Shown in pieces: positions 34,001 to 42,541 of a stretch of 64,000 nt of DNA. Made by a program: the position numbers and the translations under genes. Source of the stretch: Fuscovulum sp. (GTDB lineage: Bacteria; Pseudomonadota; Alphaproteobacteria; Rhodobacterales; Rhodobacteraceae); NCBI GenBank assembly GCA_035192965.1, contig CP136571.1:1880501-1944500 (forward strand), in the 5' to 3' direction. The notes beneath the pieces were generated by a model. That model worked only from the letters and a program-made list of their open reading frames with translations. It was not told the origin of the DNA and searched no databases. Every line of letters begins with the position of its first letter. The first letter of the stretch is position 1.

Positions 34001-37000
34001 GCCCCCCGCGCCATCGCCCCCATGACCGGGACCGAGGCGCAGGCCCTGCGCCGCATCGCCCGCCGGACATGGGGCTTTTTCGAGCATTTCGTGACCGAGG
34101 CGGAAAACTTCCTTCCCCCAGACAACTTTCAGGAAATCCCGATCCCCGCCGTGGCGCACCGCACCTCGCCCACCAATATGGGACTCTATCTCCTCTCCAC
34201 CGTTGCCGCGCGCGATATGGGCTGGATATCGGAACCAGATACCTTGCAAAGGCTTGAACAGACGCTGGAACGCATGGGCCGGATGCCGCGCTTTCGGGGC
34301 CATTTCTACAACTGGTACGACACCACCGATCTGCGCGTGCTGGACCCGGCCTATGTATCATCGGTCGACAGCGGCAATCTGGCAGGCCATCTGATCTGCG
34401 TCGCGCGCGCCTGCCGCGACTGGGCGCAAAGCGGCCCGGACGATGCCGCCCGGCTTGACGGTCTGCGCGACACCGCCGCCGTCGCCCGCGCCGTATGGAA
34501 TGGCACAGGTCAACCCTGTCCCGCCCTCATCGCCCTGCAAGCCGCGCTTGATGCGGGGGACGAGGCACTGCTTCCCGCCTTGGCCCAATCCGCCCATGCC
34601 GAAAGCCTGTCCGCCGATGGTGCAAACGATGCCGCCCTCTGGACCGCCGCCATTCTCGCACGTCTCGCTGCACCACCCATGGCCGAAGACCGTCGCGCAC
34701 GGCTTTTGGCCGTGGCCGATCTGGCCGATCGTTTCGCACAGGACATGGACTTCGCCTTCCTGCTCGACCCGGAAAAGGAACTGCTCTCCATCGGCTTTTC
34801 CGTTGCCACCAACATGCGCGACCCGAATTGCTATGACCTTCTCGCGTCTGAGGCCCGGCTGGCCAGCCTCTTTGCCATCGCAAAACAGGACGTGCCCACC
34901 AAACACTGGTTCCGTCTGGGCCGCAGCGCCACGCCGATGGGGCACGGTGCAGCACTGATCTCATGGTCGGGGTCGATGTTCGAATATCTGATGCCCTCGC
35001 TCGTGATGCGCGCGCCTGAAGGATCGGTGCTGGCCCAGACCAACGCGCTGATCGTCGCCCGCCAACAGGACCATGGCCGCGTGCTGGGCATTCCCTGGGG
35101 CATATCGGAATCTGCCTACAATGCCCGCGATCTGGAGATGACTTACCAATATTCCAACTTCGGCGTGCCGGGGTTGGGGCTCAAACGCGGGCTGGGCCAG
35201 AACCGCGTGATTGCCCCCTATGCCACCGGGCTTGCCGCCATGGTCGACCCTGCCGCTGCCGTGGCGAACTTCACCCGCCTTGCCGCAATGGGGGCCGAAG
35301 GCCGTTACGGGTTCTACGAGGCGGTCGATTTCACCCCCGACCGCGTGCCGCAGGGCGCAACCGCCGTGATCGTGCGCAGCTTCATGGCCCATCATCAGGG
35401 CATGACCATCACCGCCATCGCCAACACCGTGCAATCAGGCCGCCTGCGCGCCCGCTTTCACGCCGTGCCCATGGTGCAGGCGGTTGACCTGCTGCTACAA
35501 GAACGCGTGCCGCGCGATGTGGCCACTGCCCGCCCCCGCGCGAGCGAGGTGCGCGTCACCGCCGCCGATCCGACCGACGCCCCCAAGGTGCGCCGCTTCG
35601 ATACGCCCCAATTGGCCACGCCGACCGGGCATCTGCTGTCGAACGGCCGCTATGGCGTGATGCTCACGCCGACGGGCGCAGGCTACAGCCGCTGGCACGA
35701 TCTGGCCATCACCCGCTGGCGGGCCGACCCTTCGGTCGATGCGCTTGGCTCCTTCGTCTATCTGCGCGACGTGCAGGCCGGGGAAAGCTGGTCCTCCGGC
35801 GCTCAGCCGCTGGGTGCCGGCAGCGGCCAGCACATGACGGTCTTCAGCGAACATCAGGCCACCTTCACCTGCCGCGCCCGGACACTCACCACCACCACCG
35901 AAATCGTCGTCTCCGCCGAAGACGATGCCGAGGCGCGGCGCGTCACCCTGACCAATACAGGCCGCCGCGCGCGAGAGATCGACCTGACCTCCTACATTGA
36001 ACTGGCGCTGGCCCCGCAGGCGTCCGATCTGGCGCATCCCGCCTTTTCCAAGCTGTTTGTCGTCTCCGAATACATGCCCGAACTGGGCGTCCTGATCGCC
36101 ACCCGCCGCCGTCGCAGCCCGTCAGAGGCCGAAGTCTGGGCCGCCCATATCGCCGTGGTCGAAGGCGAGGAGACGGCCCCGATGCAGGTGGAAACCGACC
36201 GCGCCCGTTTCATCGGGCGGGGGCAAACGCTGGCCCGCCCGGCCATGGCTGATGCCCCCTTGTCGGGCACCACCGGAACGGTGCTGGACCCGATCTTCGC
36301 CATCCGCCGTCGTGTTCTGGTGCCGCCGGGCGGGCGGGTGCGCGTGGCATTCTGGACCATGGTCGCAGACAGCCCGACCGCGCTTTTGGATATGGTCGAC
36401 CGCCACCGCGACCCGTCGGCCTTTGGCCGTGCCATCACCCTGGCCTGGACGCAGGCGCAGGTCCAACTGCGCCACCTTGGCATTTCGAATGCGCAGGCTG
36501 CCGATCTGCAAACCCTCGCCGGCTTCCTGCTGCGGGCCGATCCGCGCCTGCGCAGCCGGTCCTCGCGCATCATCGCAGGGGCTGGCCCGCAATCCGGTCT
36601 TTGGCCCTTTGGCATATCTGGCGATCTGCCCATCGTGCTGATGCTGATCGACGATGCCGCCGATCTGGCGCAGGTCCATCAAATCCTTGCCGCACATGAA
36701 TATTGGCGCGCGCGTCAGTTGACGGTGGATCTGGTGGTTCTCAATGACCGGTCTTCCTCATACGTGCAGGATCTTCAGACCGGGATCGAGGCGGCGGTGC
36801 GCATGGCGCAAAGCCGTCCGCGCGCTGCTGGCTCGGCACAGGGTGCCGTCCACGCCCTGCGCACCGATCTCATCACACCCGAGGCGCGGGCGCTGCTCCT
36901 TGCCGTGGCGCGGGTGGTTCTGGTGGCAGGCCGCGGCGATATCGGCCATCAGATCGAGGCGCTGCCGCCCTTGCTGCCCGCCCCGATCCCGCTGCGCGCC

Positions 37001-39454
37001 GTGATGGTGGATGAGGTCGCAGGTGATCCAACCCCGGCGCTCGAATTCTTCAACGGCACGGGCGGCTTTGCCGCCGATGGCCGGGAATATGTCACCATCC
37101 TGAAAGACGGCGCGACAACCCCCGCGCCCTGGATCAACGTGGTGGCCAACCCCGCCTTTGGCTTTCTCACCTCGGCCGAAGGCAGCGGCCCGGTCTGGGC
37201 CGAAAACAGCCGTGAGAACCAGCTGACCCCCTGGTCCAACGACCCCGTCACCGATGCCCCGGGCGAGGCGGTCTATCTCCGCGATCTCGACAGTGGCGCA
37301 CTCTGGACACCGACCGCCCTGCCGATGCGCGGGGGCGGCACCTATACCGCGCGTCACGGCTTTGGCTATTCCCGCTTTGACCACACCGCGCAGGGCATCG
37401 CGGCGCGGATGGTGCAGACCGTTCCGCTGCAAGACCCGCTCCGCATCACGCGGCTCACCCTGCACAATCGCAGCAACCGCCCCCGCCGCTTGTCCGTCAC
37501 CACCTACGCCGAATGGGTTCTCGGCCCCGCGCGCAGCACCACCGCGCCCCATATCACCACCGAACGCGACCCGGACACAGGCGCGCTCATGGCGCGCAAT
37601 CCCTATGGCATGGCTTTTCCCGGCCGTGTCGCCTTTGCCGATATCGGCGCGCAGGCGACCGGCTTCACCTGCGACCGGGCCGAGGTTATGGGCCCGGGCG
37701 GCAGCATGGCCGATCCGCGCGGCCTGCGCGGGCAGCCGCTCTCCGGGCGGTTGGGGGCGGGGATTGACCCCTGTGCCGCGCAGCAATGCGTGGTCACCCT
37801 TGCGCCGGGGCAGAGCGTGGAACTGCGCCTGCTTCTGGGACAGGCCGACACGATCGAGTCCGCCCGCGACCTGATCCACCGCCACCGCAGCTCGGACCTT
37901 GATGCGATGCAGGCCGACATCGCCGCCCATTGGGACGGCATCCTCGGCGCGGTGCAGGTGAAAACGCCTGACCGTGCGATGGATATCCTGCTCAACGGCT
38001 GGCTGCTCTATCAGACGCTGGCCTGCCGCATCTGGGCGCGCGCGGGCTTTTATCAGGCCAGCGGCGCCTATGGCTTCCGCGATCAGTTGCAGGATGGCAT
38101 GGCGCTGACCTTCACCCGCCCCGACATGACGCGCGAACACCTTTTGCGCGCCGCGGCCCGCCAATTCCCCGAAGGCGACGTGCAGCACTGGTGGCTGCCC
38201 CATTCCGGGCAGGGCGTGCGCACCCATATCTCGGATGACAGGGTCTGGCTGGGCTTTGGCGTTGCGCGCTATGTGGCCGTGACGGGGGATGCAGGCATCC
38301 TGAACGAACCGCTTCCCTTCCTCGAAGGCCCGCCTGTCCCCCCCGGCCAGCATGACGCCTTCTATCAACCCGACCTGTCGGATCAGACTGCCACGTTGTT
38401 CGAACATTGCGCGCGCGGGCTGGATCAGGCCATCGCGTTGACGGGCGAGAATGGCCTGCCATTGATCGGCACCGGCGACTGGAACGATGGGATGAACCGC
38501 GTGGGCGAACAGGGCAGGGGCACCAGCCTCTGGCTGGGCTGGCTGCTGATTGCCACCCTGCGCATGATGGCCCCGCTGGCCGATACCCGCGACCCCGCCC
38601 GCGCCGCCCGCTGGCGCGCCCATGCCGAAGACCTGCGCGCCGCGATCGAGGCCGTGGGTTGGGACGGCGCATGGTACCGGCGCGGCACCTTTGATGATGG
38701 ATCATGGCTGGGATCCGACCAGTCCGATGAATGCCGGATCGATTCCATCGCCCAATCCTGGGCGGTGTTGTCGGGCGCTGCCGATCCGGCCCGCGCAGCG
38801 CAGGCCATGGCATCCGTCGATCACCACCTGATCCGCCCTGATCCGGGGTTGGCGCTCCTCTTCACCCCGCCCTTCGACCGCACCCCGCGCGATCCGGGCT
38901 ACATCAAAGGCTACCCGCCGGGTCTGCGCGAAAACGGCGGCCAGTACAGCCACGCGGCCATGTGGGCCATTCTCGCCCATGCCAAACTGGGGCAGGGTGA
39001 CAAGGCGGCGGCGCTATTCGCGCTCCTCAACCCGATCAACCACAGCCGCACCCCCGCCGATGCCCTGCGCTACAAGGCCGAACCCTATGTCATTTCCGCA
39101 GATGTCTATTCCGTCGCCCCACATGCGGGGCGGGCGGGCTGGTCATGGTATACCGGCTCGGCCGGCTGGATGTATCGCGCCGGGATCGAAGGCATCCTCG
39201 GCCTCACGCGGGCAGGCGACACGCTGATCTTCGATCCCTGCCTTCCCCCCGATTGGCCCGGCGTCACACTGACCCTCCGCCACGCCCAATCGCGGGTGGA
39301 GGTAGAGGTGATCAATCCCGTCCACGGCGGACACGGCATCGCGCTCGCCACGCTGGACCGCCGCCCGCTCCCTCATGCAGGCGGCCCCTTCCACCTGCGC
39401 CTGAAACCCGGTGTCACGCATCTGCGCCTGACATTGGGCCCGCCCGCAGGCTGA
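31064..39454 (+). CDS. Cyclic beta-1,2-glucan synthase (NdvB/ChvB/Cgs family)
   Basis: The 2,796-residue frame matches the usual 2,800-2,870-residue length. It starts at a GTG overlapping the preceding stop. In order: an N-terminal region; membrane helices at about 411-460; a GT84 glycosyltransferase domain with TLDADTRLPRD (about 620-630) and the QxxRW motif KRQHRWVRGDW (about 768); further helices at about 808-842 and 935-972; a glucoamylase-like domain (about 1000-1480); and a large GH94-like phosphorylase domain (about 1510-2790) with GTGDWNDGM near residue 2468. It primes, extends and cyclises periplasmic beta-1,2-glucan from UDP-glucose. An EcfG-type promoter governs the operon. The symbol could be cgs, ndvB or chvB. 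Confidence 0.95.
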   Translation: MRWPQALTFGHWSDRSQADWAEADWNDPTPIRSDLFGTERLEHHAETLAAAQRLGKPGLRVPSLHRRLRDNVRVLLDVYLDSAEVVRRGKAVPPAAEWLLDNFHLVELQLRQITEDLPPGYYRQLPKLAEGHLAGYPRVFGLAWAYVAHTDSLIAGPVLRRFVQAYQRVVPLQIGELWAVAITLRIVLVENMRRLAVQIVGAQHQRSMADALVDSVSGIGGPAVPLHLAVVGHDSAPLDEIFAAQVARRLRGLDPVDTPLHGWLEDRLRRQETSVEDVVARVLHRQGASNVTMRNIVTSMRIISELDWADFFEDVSPVDARLNKAGDFGAMDFSTRNAYRTAIEDLARGSSGDELAVTDAALRMADEGRTDRARDPGHALIGGGRRALEQALGYRPKLRQRLMRLVGQGGLPAYLAAIAALTGAVVTALLLAAGLPGWAMLPAALLALWPASELATALVNDVVTRSVAPRPLPGMQLAGGVPADLRTLVAVPVLLSEESVLLDQIEQLEVHHLSSISGAVHFALLSDGPDAETERTEQDDGLIALAQSAIADLNSRYPMEDGPRFLLLHRRRLWNPSEGKWMGWERKRGKLVELNRLLRGATDTGFVTGTADVPRDVRFVVTLDADTRLPRDTLRALIGKMAHPMNRPRLDPAAQRVVEGHGILQPRVTPALPIGDEASIYRRTYASIGGIEPYAAAMSDVYQDLFAEGSFTGKGIYDIDAFTAALEGRVPDNTMLSHDLFEGIFARAALVSDIEVIEDFPARLDVASKRQHRWVRGDWQLLPWIARDKTIPAIGRWKMIDNLRRSLLAPLTLAAFFAGWLMPLPVAAVWTLALLVIMAMPRLLGLPHAILPHRTGISLPMHFRALGRDAATAGMQIALNVVFLADQAWLMGDAILRSLFRITLSHRHLLEWMTAAEAGATRRHSLTGWFRSMAGGVALGLGTLALAFWINPAVGPILLLFALLWAAAPAIAARISQPAAPRAIAPMTGTEAQALRRIARRTWGFFEHFVTEAENFLPPDNFQEIPIPAVAHRTSPTNMGLYLLSTVAARDMGWISEPDTLQRLEQTLERMGRMPRFRGHFYNWYDTTDLRVLDPAYVSSVDSGNLAGHLICVARACRDWAQSGPDDAARLDGLRDTAAVARAVWNGTGQPCPALIALQAALDAGDEALLPALAQSAHAESLSADGANDAALWTAAILARLAAPPMAEDRRARLLAVADLADRFAQDMDFAFLLDPEKELLSIGFSVATNMRDPNCYDLLASEARLASLFAIAKQDVPTKHWFRLGRSATPMGHGAALISWSGSMFEYLMPSLVMRAPEGSVLAQTNALIVARQQDHGRVLGIPWGISESAYNARDLEMTYQYSNFGVPGLGLKRGLGQNRVIAPYATGLAAMVDPAAAVANFTRLAAMGAEGRYGFYEAVDFTPDRVPQGATAVIVRSFMAHHQGMTITAIANTVQSGRLRARFHAVPMVQAVDLLLQERVPRDVATARPRASEVRVTAADPTDAPKVRRFDTPQLATPTGHLLSNGRYGVMLTPTGAGYSRWHDLAITRWRADPSVDALGSFVYLRDVQAGESWSSGAQPLGAGSGQHMTVFSEHQATFTCRARTLTTTTEIVVSAEDDAEARRVTLTNTGRRAREIDLTSYIELALAPQASDLAHPAFSKLFVVSEYMPELGVLIATRRRRSPSEAEVWAAHIAVVEGEETAPMQVETDRARFIGRGQTLARPAMADAPLSGTTGTVLDPIFAIRRRVLVPPGGRVRVAFWTMVADSPTALLDMVDRHRDPSAFGRAITLAWTQAQVQLRHLGISNAQAADLQTLAGFLLRADPRLRSRSSRIIAGAGPQSGLWPFGISGDLPIVLMLIDDAADLAQVHQILAAHEYWRARQLTVDLVVLNDRSSSYVQDLQTGIEAAVRMAQSRPRAAGSAQGAVHALRTDLITPEARALLLAVARVVLVAGRGDIGHQIEALPPLLPAPIPLRAVMVDEVAGDPTPALEFFNGTGGFAADGREYVTILKDGATTPAPWINVVANPAFGFLTSAEGSGPVWAENSRENQLTPWSNDPVTDAPGEAVYLRDLDSGALWTPTALPMRGGGTYTARHGFGYSRFDHTAQGIAARMVQTVPLQDPLRITRLTLHNRSNRPRRLSVTTYAEWVLGPARSTTAPHITTERDPDTGALMARNPYGMAFPGRVAFADIGAQATGFTCDRAEVMGPGGSMADPRGLRGQPLSGRLGAGIDPCAAQQCVVTLAPGQSVELRLLLGQADTIESARDLIHRHRSSDLDAMQADIAAHWDGILGAVQVKTPDRAMDILLNGWLLYQTLACRIWARAGFYQASGAYGFRDQLQDGMALTFTRPDMTREHLLRAAARQFPEGDVQHWWLPHSGQGVRTHISDDRVWLGFGVARYVAVTGDAGILNEPLPFLEGPPVPPGQHDAFYQPDLSDQTATLFEHCARGLDQAIALTGENGLPLIGTGDWNDGMNRVGEQGRGTSLWLGWLLIATLRMMAPLADTRDPARAARWRAHAEDLRAAIEAVGWDGAWYRRGTFDDGSWLGSDQSDECRIDSIAQSWAVLSGAADPARAAQAMASVDHHLIRPDPGLALLFTPPFDRTPRDPGYIKGYPPGLRENGGQYSHAAMWAILAHAKLGQGDKAAALFALLNPINHSRTPADALRYKAEPYVISADVYSVAPHAGRAGWSWYTGSAGWMYRAGIEGILGLTRAGDTLIFDPCLPPDWPGVTLTLRHAQSRVEVEVINPVHGGHGIALATLDRRPLPHAGGPFHLRLKPGVTHLRLTLGPPAG

Positions 39455-39650
39455 CAGCGCCAGCGCCGATTTCATCCAGGGAATGCGCAAATTCAGGGAA
39501 CCGAATCCCCGCCTCCGGGTTGGTTCGGCAACGGAGGCAATTCCCTGTCCCACCTCCGTTCGGATATTGGTGCTTGGGTGCCAGATATCGTGGCCGGGAT
39601 GGCCTTGGCGCCATCCCGGCCGACTTTCCCCCGCTTTGACGATCCCTTTC

Positions 39651-39675
39651 GGAACCCCCACCCGCCCGTCGCGTT
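39651..39675 (+). promoter_or_regulatory. EcfG-type promoter of the PPOX-fold gene
   Basis: GGAAC (39651-39655), 16 bases, CGTT (39672-39675), 47 bases before the ATG. A weaker relative, GGAAC-N16-GGTT, lies at 39497-39521. Confidence 0.75.
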
Positions 39676-39722
39676 GACAAGGGCAGTCCGGGCCAGATGT
39701 CCGGCGAAAAGGGAACACACCA

Positions 39723-40187
39723 ATGAGCAAGACCGAATTCTGGGACCGCATCGAAACGGTCAATGCCGGGATGCTGGCACCCGAGGGCAGCGCCCGCTGG
39801 GTGCCGATGTCACATCACGCCGACCGCGCCGATAGCCGTTTGTGGTTCATCACCGCCAAGGGCACCGATATCACCGACAGGCTGGAAACCGGCCCCGCCC
39901 CCTGCACCTATCTGCTGGCCGATAACGGCAAAGGCCTTTTCGCGCAGGTCACGGGCACGCTGTCCATCTCGCAGGACCGTGTGAAACTCGAAGAGCTTTG
40001 GGGTGTCATCGTTGAAACCTGGTTCGAAGGCGGGATCAACGATCCCGATGTCCGCCTTCTGTCGATGCAGGTGACGGGCGGCGAAGTCTGGGTCACCCCC
40101 ACCTCGGGCATCCGCTTCATGTTCAACATCGCCAAAGCGCGTTTGACCGGCGATGATCCCGACATGGGCGATCACTTCACCCTCTGA
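39723..40187 (+). CDS. Pyridoxamine-5'-phosphate-oxidase-fold general stress protein
   Basis: The 154-residue protein has the split-barrel flavin-binding fold of the general stress protein 26 group: SRLWFITAKGTDITDRLE, LADNGKGLFAQVTGTLSI and the ETWFEGGINDPDVRLL segment. Such proteins bind FMN or F420-like cofactors, but their reaction is unknown. GGGAAC lies before the ATG as a weak ribosome-binding site. An EcfG-type promoter starts 72 bases upstream, consistent with a stress role. It converges on the Crp-family gene across a GC hairpin. Confidence 0.87.
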   Translation: MSKTEFWDRIETVNAGMLAPEGSARWVPMSHHADRADSRLWFITAKGTDITDRLETGPAPCTYLLADNGKGLFAQVTGTLSISQDRVKLEELWGVIVETWFEGGINDPDVRLLSMQVTGGEVWVTPTSGIRFMFNIAKARLTGDDPDMGDHFTL

Positions 40188-40202
40188 AGCCTCATAATCG
40201 AC

Positions 40203-40240
40203 CCGCCGCCGCTCTGCCCCCCGGGGTGCACCGGCGGCGG
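40203..40240. terminator. GC hairpin between convergent genes
   Basis: Arms CCGCCGCCG and CGGCGGCGG (9 base pairs) flank a 20-base GC-rich loop between the PPOX and Crp genes. There is no T-run, so termination is uncertain. Confidence 0.4.
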
Positions 40241-40251
40241 CCCATAGCAAC

Positions 40252-40992
40252 TCACAAAATCGGGCGCTTCTCTTCCTTCTCCGGCTCAACCATCGCGATT
40301 GCGGCCAGCCCGGCGCGATCCATCACCGAAAGCATCCCGTCATTCCACGTCGCCACCTTGAGCGACCGCAGCCGCGCCAGCGTCTTGTTGGTATGCACCA
40401 GCGACAAACCCAGCGCATCGGCCAGATCCTGCTGCCGAAAGGGCAGGGGAACCGTGGCCGTATTCGCCCCCGAACTGCCAAGTCCCACCGCCCGCAGCCG
40501 CTTTTCCACCCGCAAAAACGCCCAGGCGATCCGCTGAGCGGCATCCCGCTGACCCAAAGTCGCGATGGTTTCCCCCAGAAAATGCTCCTCCACCGCCGCG
40601 ATCCATGTCAGGTCATAGGCCCGGTTGGGCTGCGCGCGGAACAGGTTCCACAAATCGCTCCGACGAAAGGCACAGAGCACCATGGGCGTGCTCGCCTCAA
40701 CCGAATGCTTCATCTCGCCCATCAGGCTGGCCTGCAAGCCGATGAAATCACCGGGGAAAAGGAAGTTGATCACCTGCCTGCGGCCGTTTTCCAGAGTGGT
40801 GTATCGCGTGCCCATCCCGCTGAAGACCGTATAAATCTGCGGGCTGTTCGACCCTTCCATCAGAACTGTCGTGCCCGCATCCACGCTCAGCTCGCCCGAT
40901 TTGAACTGCATCATGAATTGGATTTCGTCCTCGGTGAAGGGAACGAACAGCGGTTGTTTGCGCAGTGGGCATTTATCGCAGGCAATGGTCAT
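40252..40992 (-). CDS. Crp/Fnr-family transcriptional regulator
   Basis: The 246-residue protein has an N-terminal cyclic-nucleotide-binding-type beta barrel (about 20-140, LFPGDFIGLQASLMGE) and a C-terminal Crp HTH (about 165-235, RQQDLADALGLSLVHTNKTL). It has a CDKCPL pair near residue 5 but lacks the four-cysteine set of true FNR, so an oxygen-labile [4Fe-4S] cluster is unlikely. GGAAGGGA precedes the ATG. It lies head-to-head with the EcfG sigma gene, about 620 bases away, with a leftward EcfG-type promoter between them. Confidence 0.9.
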   Translation of the reverse strand: MTIACDKCPLRKQPLFVPFTEDEIQFMMQFKSGELSVDAGTTVLMEGSNSPQIYTVFSGMGTRYTTLENGRRQVINFLFPGDFIGLQASLMGEMKHSVEASTPMVLCAFRRSDLWNLFRAQPNRAYDLTWIAAVEEHFLGETIATLGQRDAAQRIAWAFLRVEKRLRAVGLGSSGANTATVPLPFRQQDLADALGLSLVHTNKTLARLRSLKVATWNDGMLSVMDRAGLAAIAMVEPEKEEKRPIL

Positions 40993-41411
40993 CAGAAAAC
41001 ATCCCTTCCTATGTCACAGATTAATGCGGGCCACGCTGACACAGCGCATGGTCGGGGAGAAGTGGAGAACACATGCCCTGCCCGATTCCCGCCAACTGCC
41101 ACCGGCCACCCCACTGCAGACCACTGACCTGACACCACCTGTCCAGTCGATCTGACCACCGCGATCACACAGTCCTTCGCAAACAGCCAAGGGATCACAC
41201 GCCAAAACACACAGGCGGGCGCTGCGCCCCGCCCGAAGACGCCTTGTTTCAGACGCGCGGTGATCCCGACGAACGGGTGACCCGCATTTTGTACCAGCCC
41301 CTTTTTCATCACGGCATTTCCCGGCGCGCCGTCGCCATCCGCCAGAGCCACGCCCGTCAGACCTTCCCCGGTCCGACCCGTGCCTCCCTGCGCCAAAGAA
41401 AGGAGACATAA
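40993..41411. other. 419-base intergenic region between the Crp-family and sigma-factor genes
   Basis: I see no gene with support. A leftward open frame (40992-41396) lacks a good ribosome-binding site and has a hydrophobic, atypical composition. A GC-rich hairpin (GGCGGG...CCCGCC near 41214-41234) is present. The region would form the leader of a transcript from the leftward EcfG-type promoter at 41462-41487. Confidence 0.5.
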
Positions 41412-41618
41412 TTGACCCTGTCATTCACACGCTCCCCCTGCCTGTTGTCCCTACGGAACCAAACGCGGCGGCTGCGCCATTGGTTCCAAAGCGCGGCCCA
41501 GGCCGTCCCTGCCAGAATGTCGCAGAACGGGCTGCTGCCCATCCGTCTGGTCCGCCAGATCGGCACTCCCGGAAATCGCCTCTCCCTTCGCCTGCAAAAC
41601 AAGGAGTCCGGCACATGA
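41412..41618 (+). CDS. Doubtful 68-residue ORF preceding the sigma gene
   Basis: A TTG codon behind AGGAGA (5-base spacing) opens a 68-codon frame whose TGA overlaps the sigma-factor ATG (ATGA). That is the layout of nepR-ecfG, where NepR is the anti-sigma factor. However the product (MTLSFTRSPCLLSLRNQTRR...) is basic and shows none of the NepR helices or its EPVPDRF-type core. It may be a leader peptide coupling translation, or no gene at all. A leftward EcfG-type promoter lies inside it. Confidence 0.35.
   Translation: MTLSFTRSPCLLSLRNQTRRLRHWFQSAAQAVPARMSQNGLLPIRLVRQIGTPGNRLSLRLQNKESGT
41462..41487 (-). promoter_or_regulatory. Leftward EcfG-type promoter near the sigma gene
   Basis: Reading leftward: GGAAC (41487-41483), 17 bases, CGTT (41465-41462). 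The same DNA forms the inverted repeat GGAACCAA/TTGGTTCC (41455-41487). The nearest leftward gene is the Crp-family regulator, 469 bases away. Confidence 0.5.
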
Positions 41619-42244
41619 ACGTTGTCACGCTGCAAGGCACCCGCTACGTCCGCGACGCCAGCGAAAAGCCGACCCTCGCCCCCAATGGCCAGCTTGACCC
41701 TCGCGATGAGGTGACGGCCTACCTTACCCCCCTGCGCGCCTTCGGCATCAGCCTGACAGGCAACCGCGCGGCCGCCGATGATCTGGTGCAGGACACCATC
41801 CTCAAAGCCTGGAGCAACATCGACAAGTTCCAGCCCGGCACCAACATGCAGGCCTGGCTCTTCACCATCCTGCGCAACACATTCTATTCCGGCCGCCGCA
41901 AGCACCGCCGCGAGGTGCCCGATCCCGAGGGTCTGCACGCCGCCACCCTGTTCGAACTGCCCGCCCATGATGGACGGCTCGCCTTCCGCGATTTCCACCG
42001 CGCCTTTGCCCAACTGTCCGCCGAACACCGCGAAGTGCTGCTGCTGGTGGGCGCATCGGGTTACTCGACTGAAGAAACTGCCGAAATGATCGGCACGGCC
42101 ATCGGCACGGTGAAAAGCCGCACCAGCCGCGCGCGCAGACGGCTGGCCGAACTGATGGGGCTGGAGGATGCCGAACCCTTCGCCCCGCTCGCCGATCCGG
42201 TCACCCGTGCCGTCATGGGCGGATCGCTGGCCCGCCTCGCCTGA
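41615..42244 (+). CDS. ecfG: EcfG-family general stress response sigma factor (ECF)
   Basis: The 209-residue protein has region 2 (about 28-95: RAAADDLVQDTILKAWSNID, FQPGTNMQAWLFTILRNT) and region 4 (about 125-185: LSAEHREVLLLVGASGYSTE, IGTAIGTVKSRTSRAR) with the spacing and wording of EcfG/RpoE2-type sigma factors of alphaproteobacteria. These recognise GGAAC-N16/17-CGTT promoters, and nine such sites lie within 20 kb. PhyR and NepR, its usual partners, are not in the window. A C-terminal extension of about 20 residues is slightly longer than usual. Confidence 0.85.
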   Translation: MNVVTLQGTRYVRDASEKPTLAPNGQLDPRDEVTAYLTPLRAFGISLTGNRAAADDLVQDTILKAWSNIDKFQPGTNMQAWLFTILRNTFYSGRRKHRREVPDPEGLHAATLFELPAHDGRLAFRDFHRAFAQLSAEHREVLLLVGASGYSTEETAEMIGTAIGTVKSRTSRARRRLAELMGLEDAEPFAPLADPVTRAVMGGSLARLA

Positions 42245-42302
42245 CCTGATCCCCGCCCGGAAAAGGGCGGGGCATGGCGTCGTGAATAATCCACCCTGTC
42301 AG

Positions 42303-42327
42303 GGAACCGGGACGGCCGCTCTGCGTT
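42303..42327 (+). promoter_or_regulatory. EcfG-type promoter upstream of the Thivi_2564-like/mla operon
   Basis: GGAAC (42303-42307), 16 bases, CGTT (42324-42327). It begins 59 bases after the sigma-factor stop and 214 bases lie between it and the next start codon. Confidence 0.65.
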
Positions 42328-42541
42328 ATCAGGCCGATGAACGTTCCGGGGCAATGCGCGACAGGTCAGGAAAGGACAGCCGGTACAGGCTGGCCTTCCG
42401 CACGACCTGTTGCCCGCCAAGCCATGCACCGGGACGCAAGATCACCCCCGGATGCAGGCCGTCCGCCCGCATTCCCAGCCGGCCCCTAGAACAGCACAGC
42501 GCTGGACCGGGCTTCACCCCAAACCGAACAGGATTTCCACC

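Noticed and set aside
39497..39521. GGAAC-N16-GGTT as a tenth EcfG promoter
   Set aside because: It mismatches the -10 and is 200 bases from the PPOX gene, which already has an exact site at 39651.
40260..40992. Crp-family protein as an oxygen-sensing FNR
   Set aside because: Only a CxxC pair and one further Cys are visible; the four ligands of the FNR cluster are not present.
40992..41396. 134-codon leftward open frame ending on the Crp-family start (TGATG)
   Set aside because: The overlap looks operon-like, but there is no clear ribosome-binding site, the composition is atypical and no domain is visible. The overlapping GGAAGGGA site belongs to the Crp-family gene.
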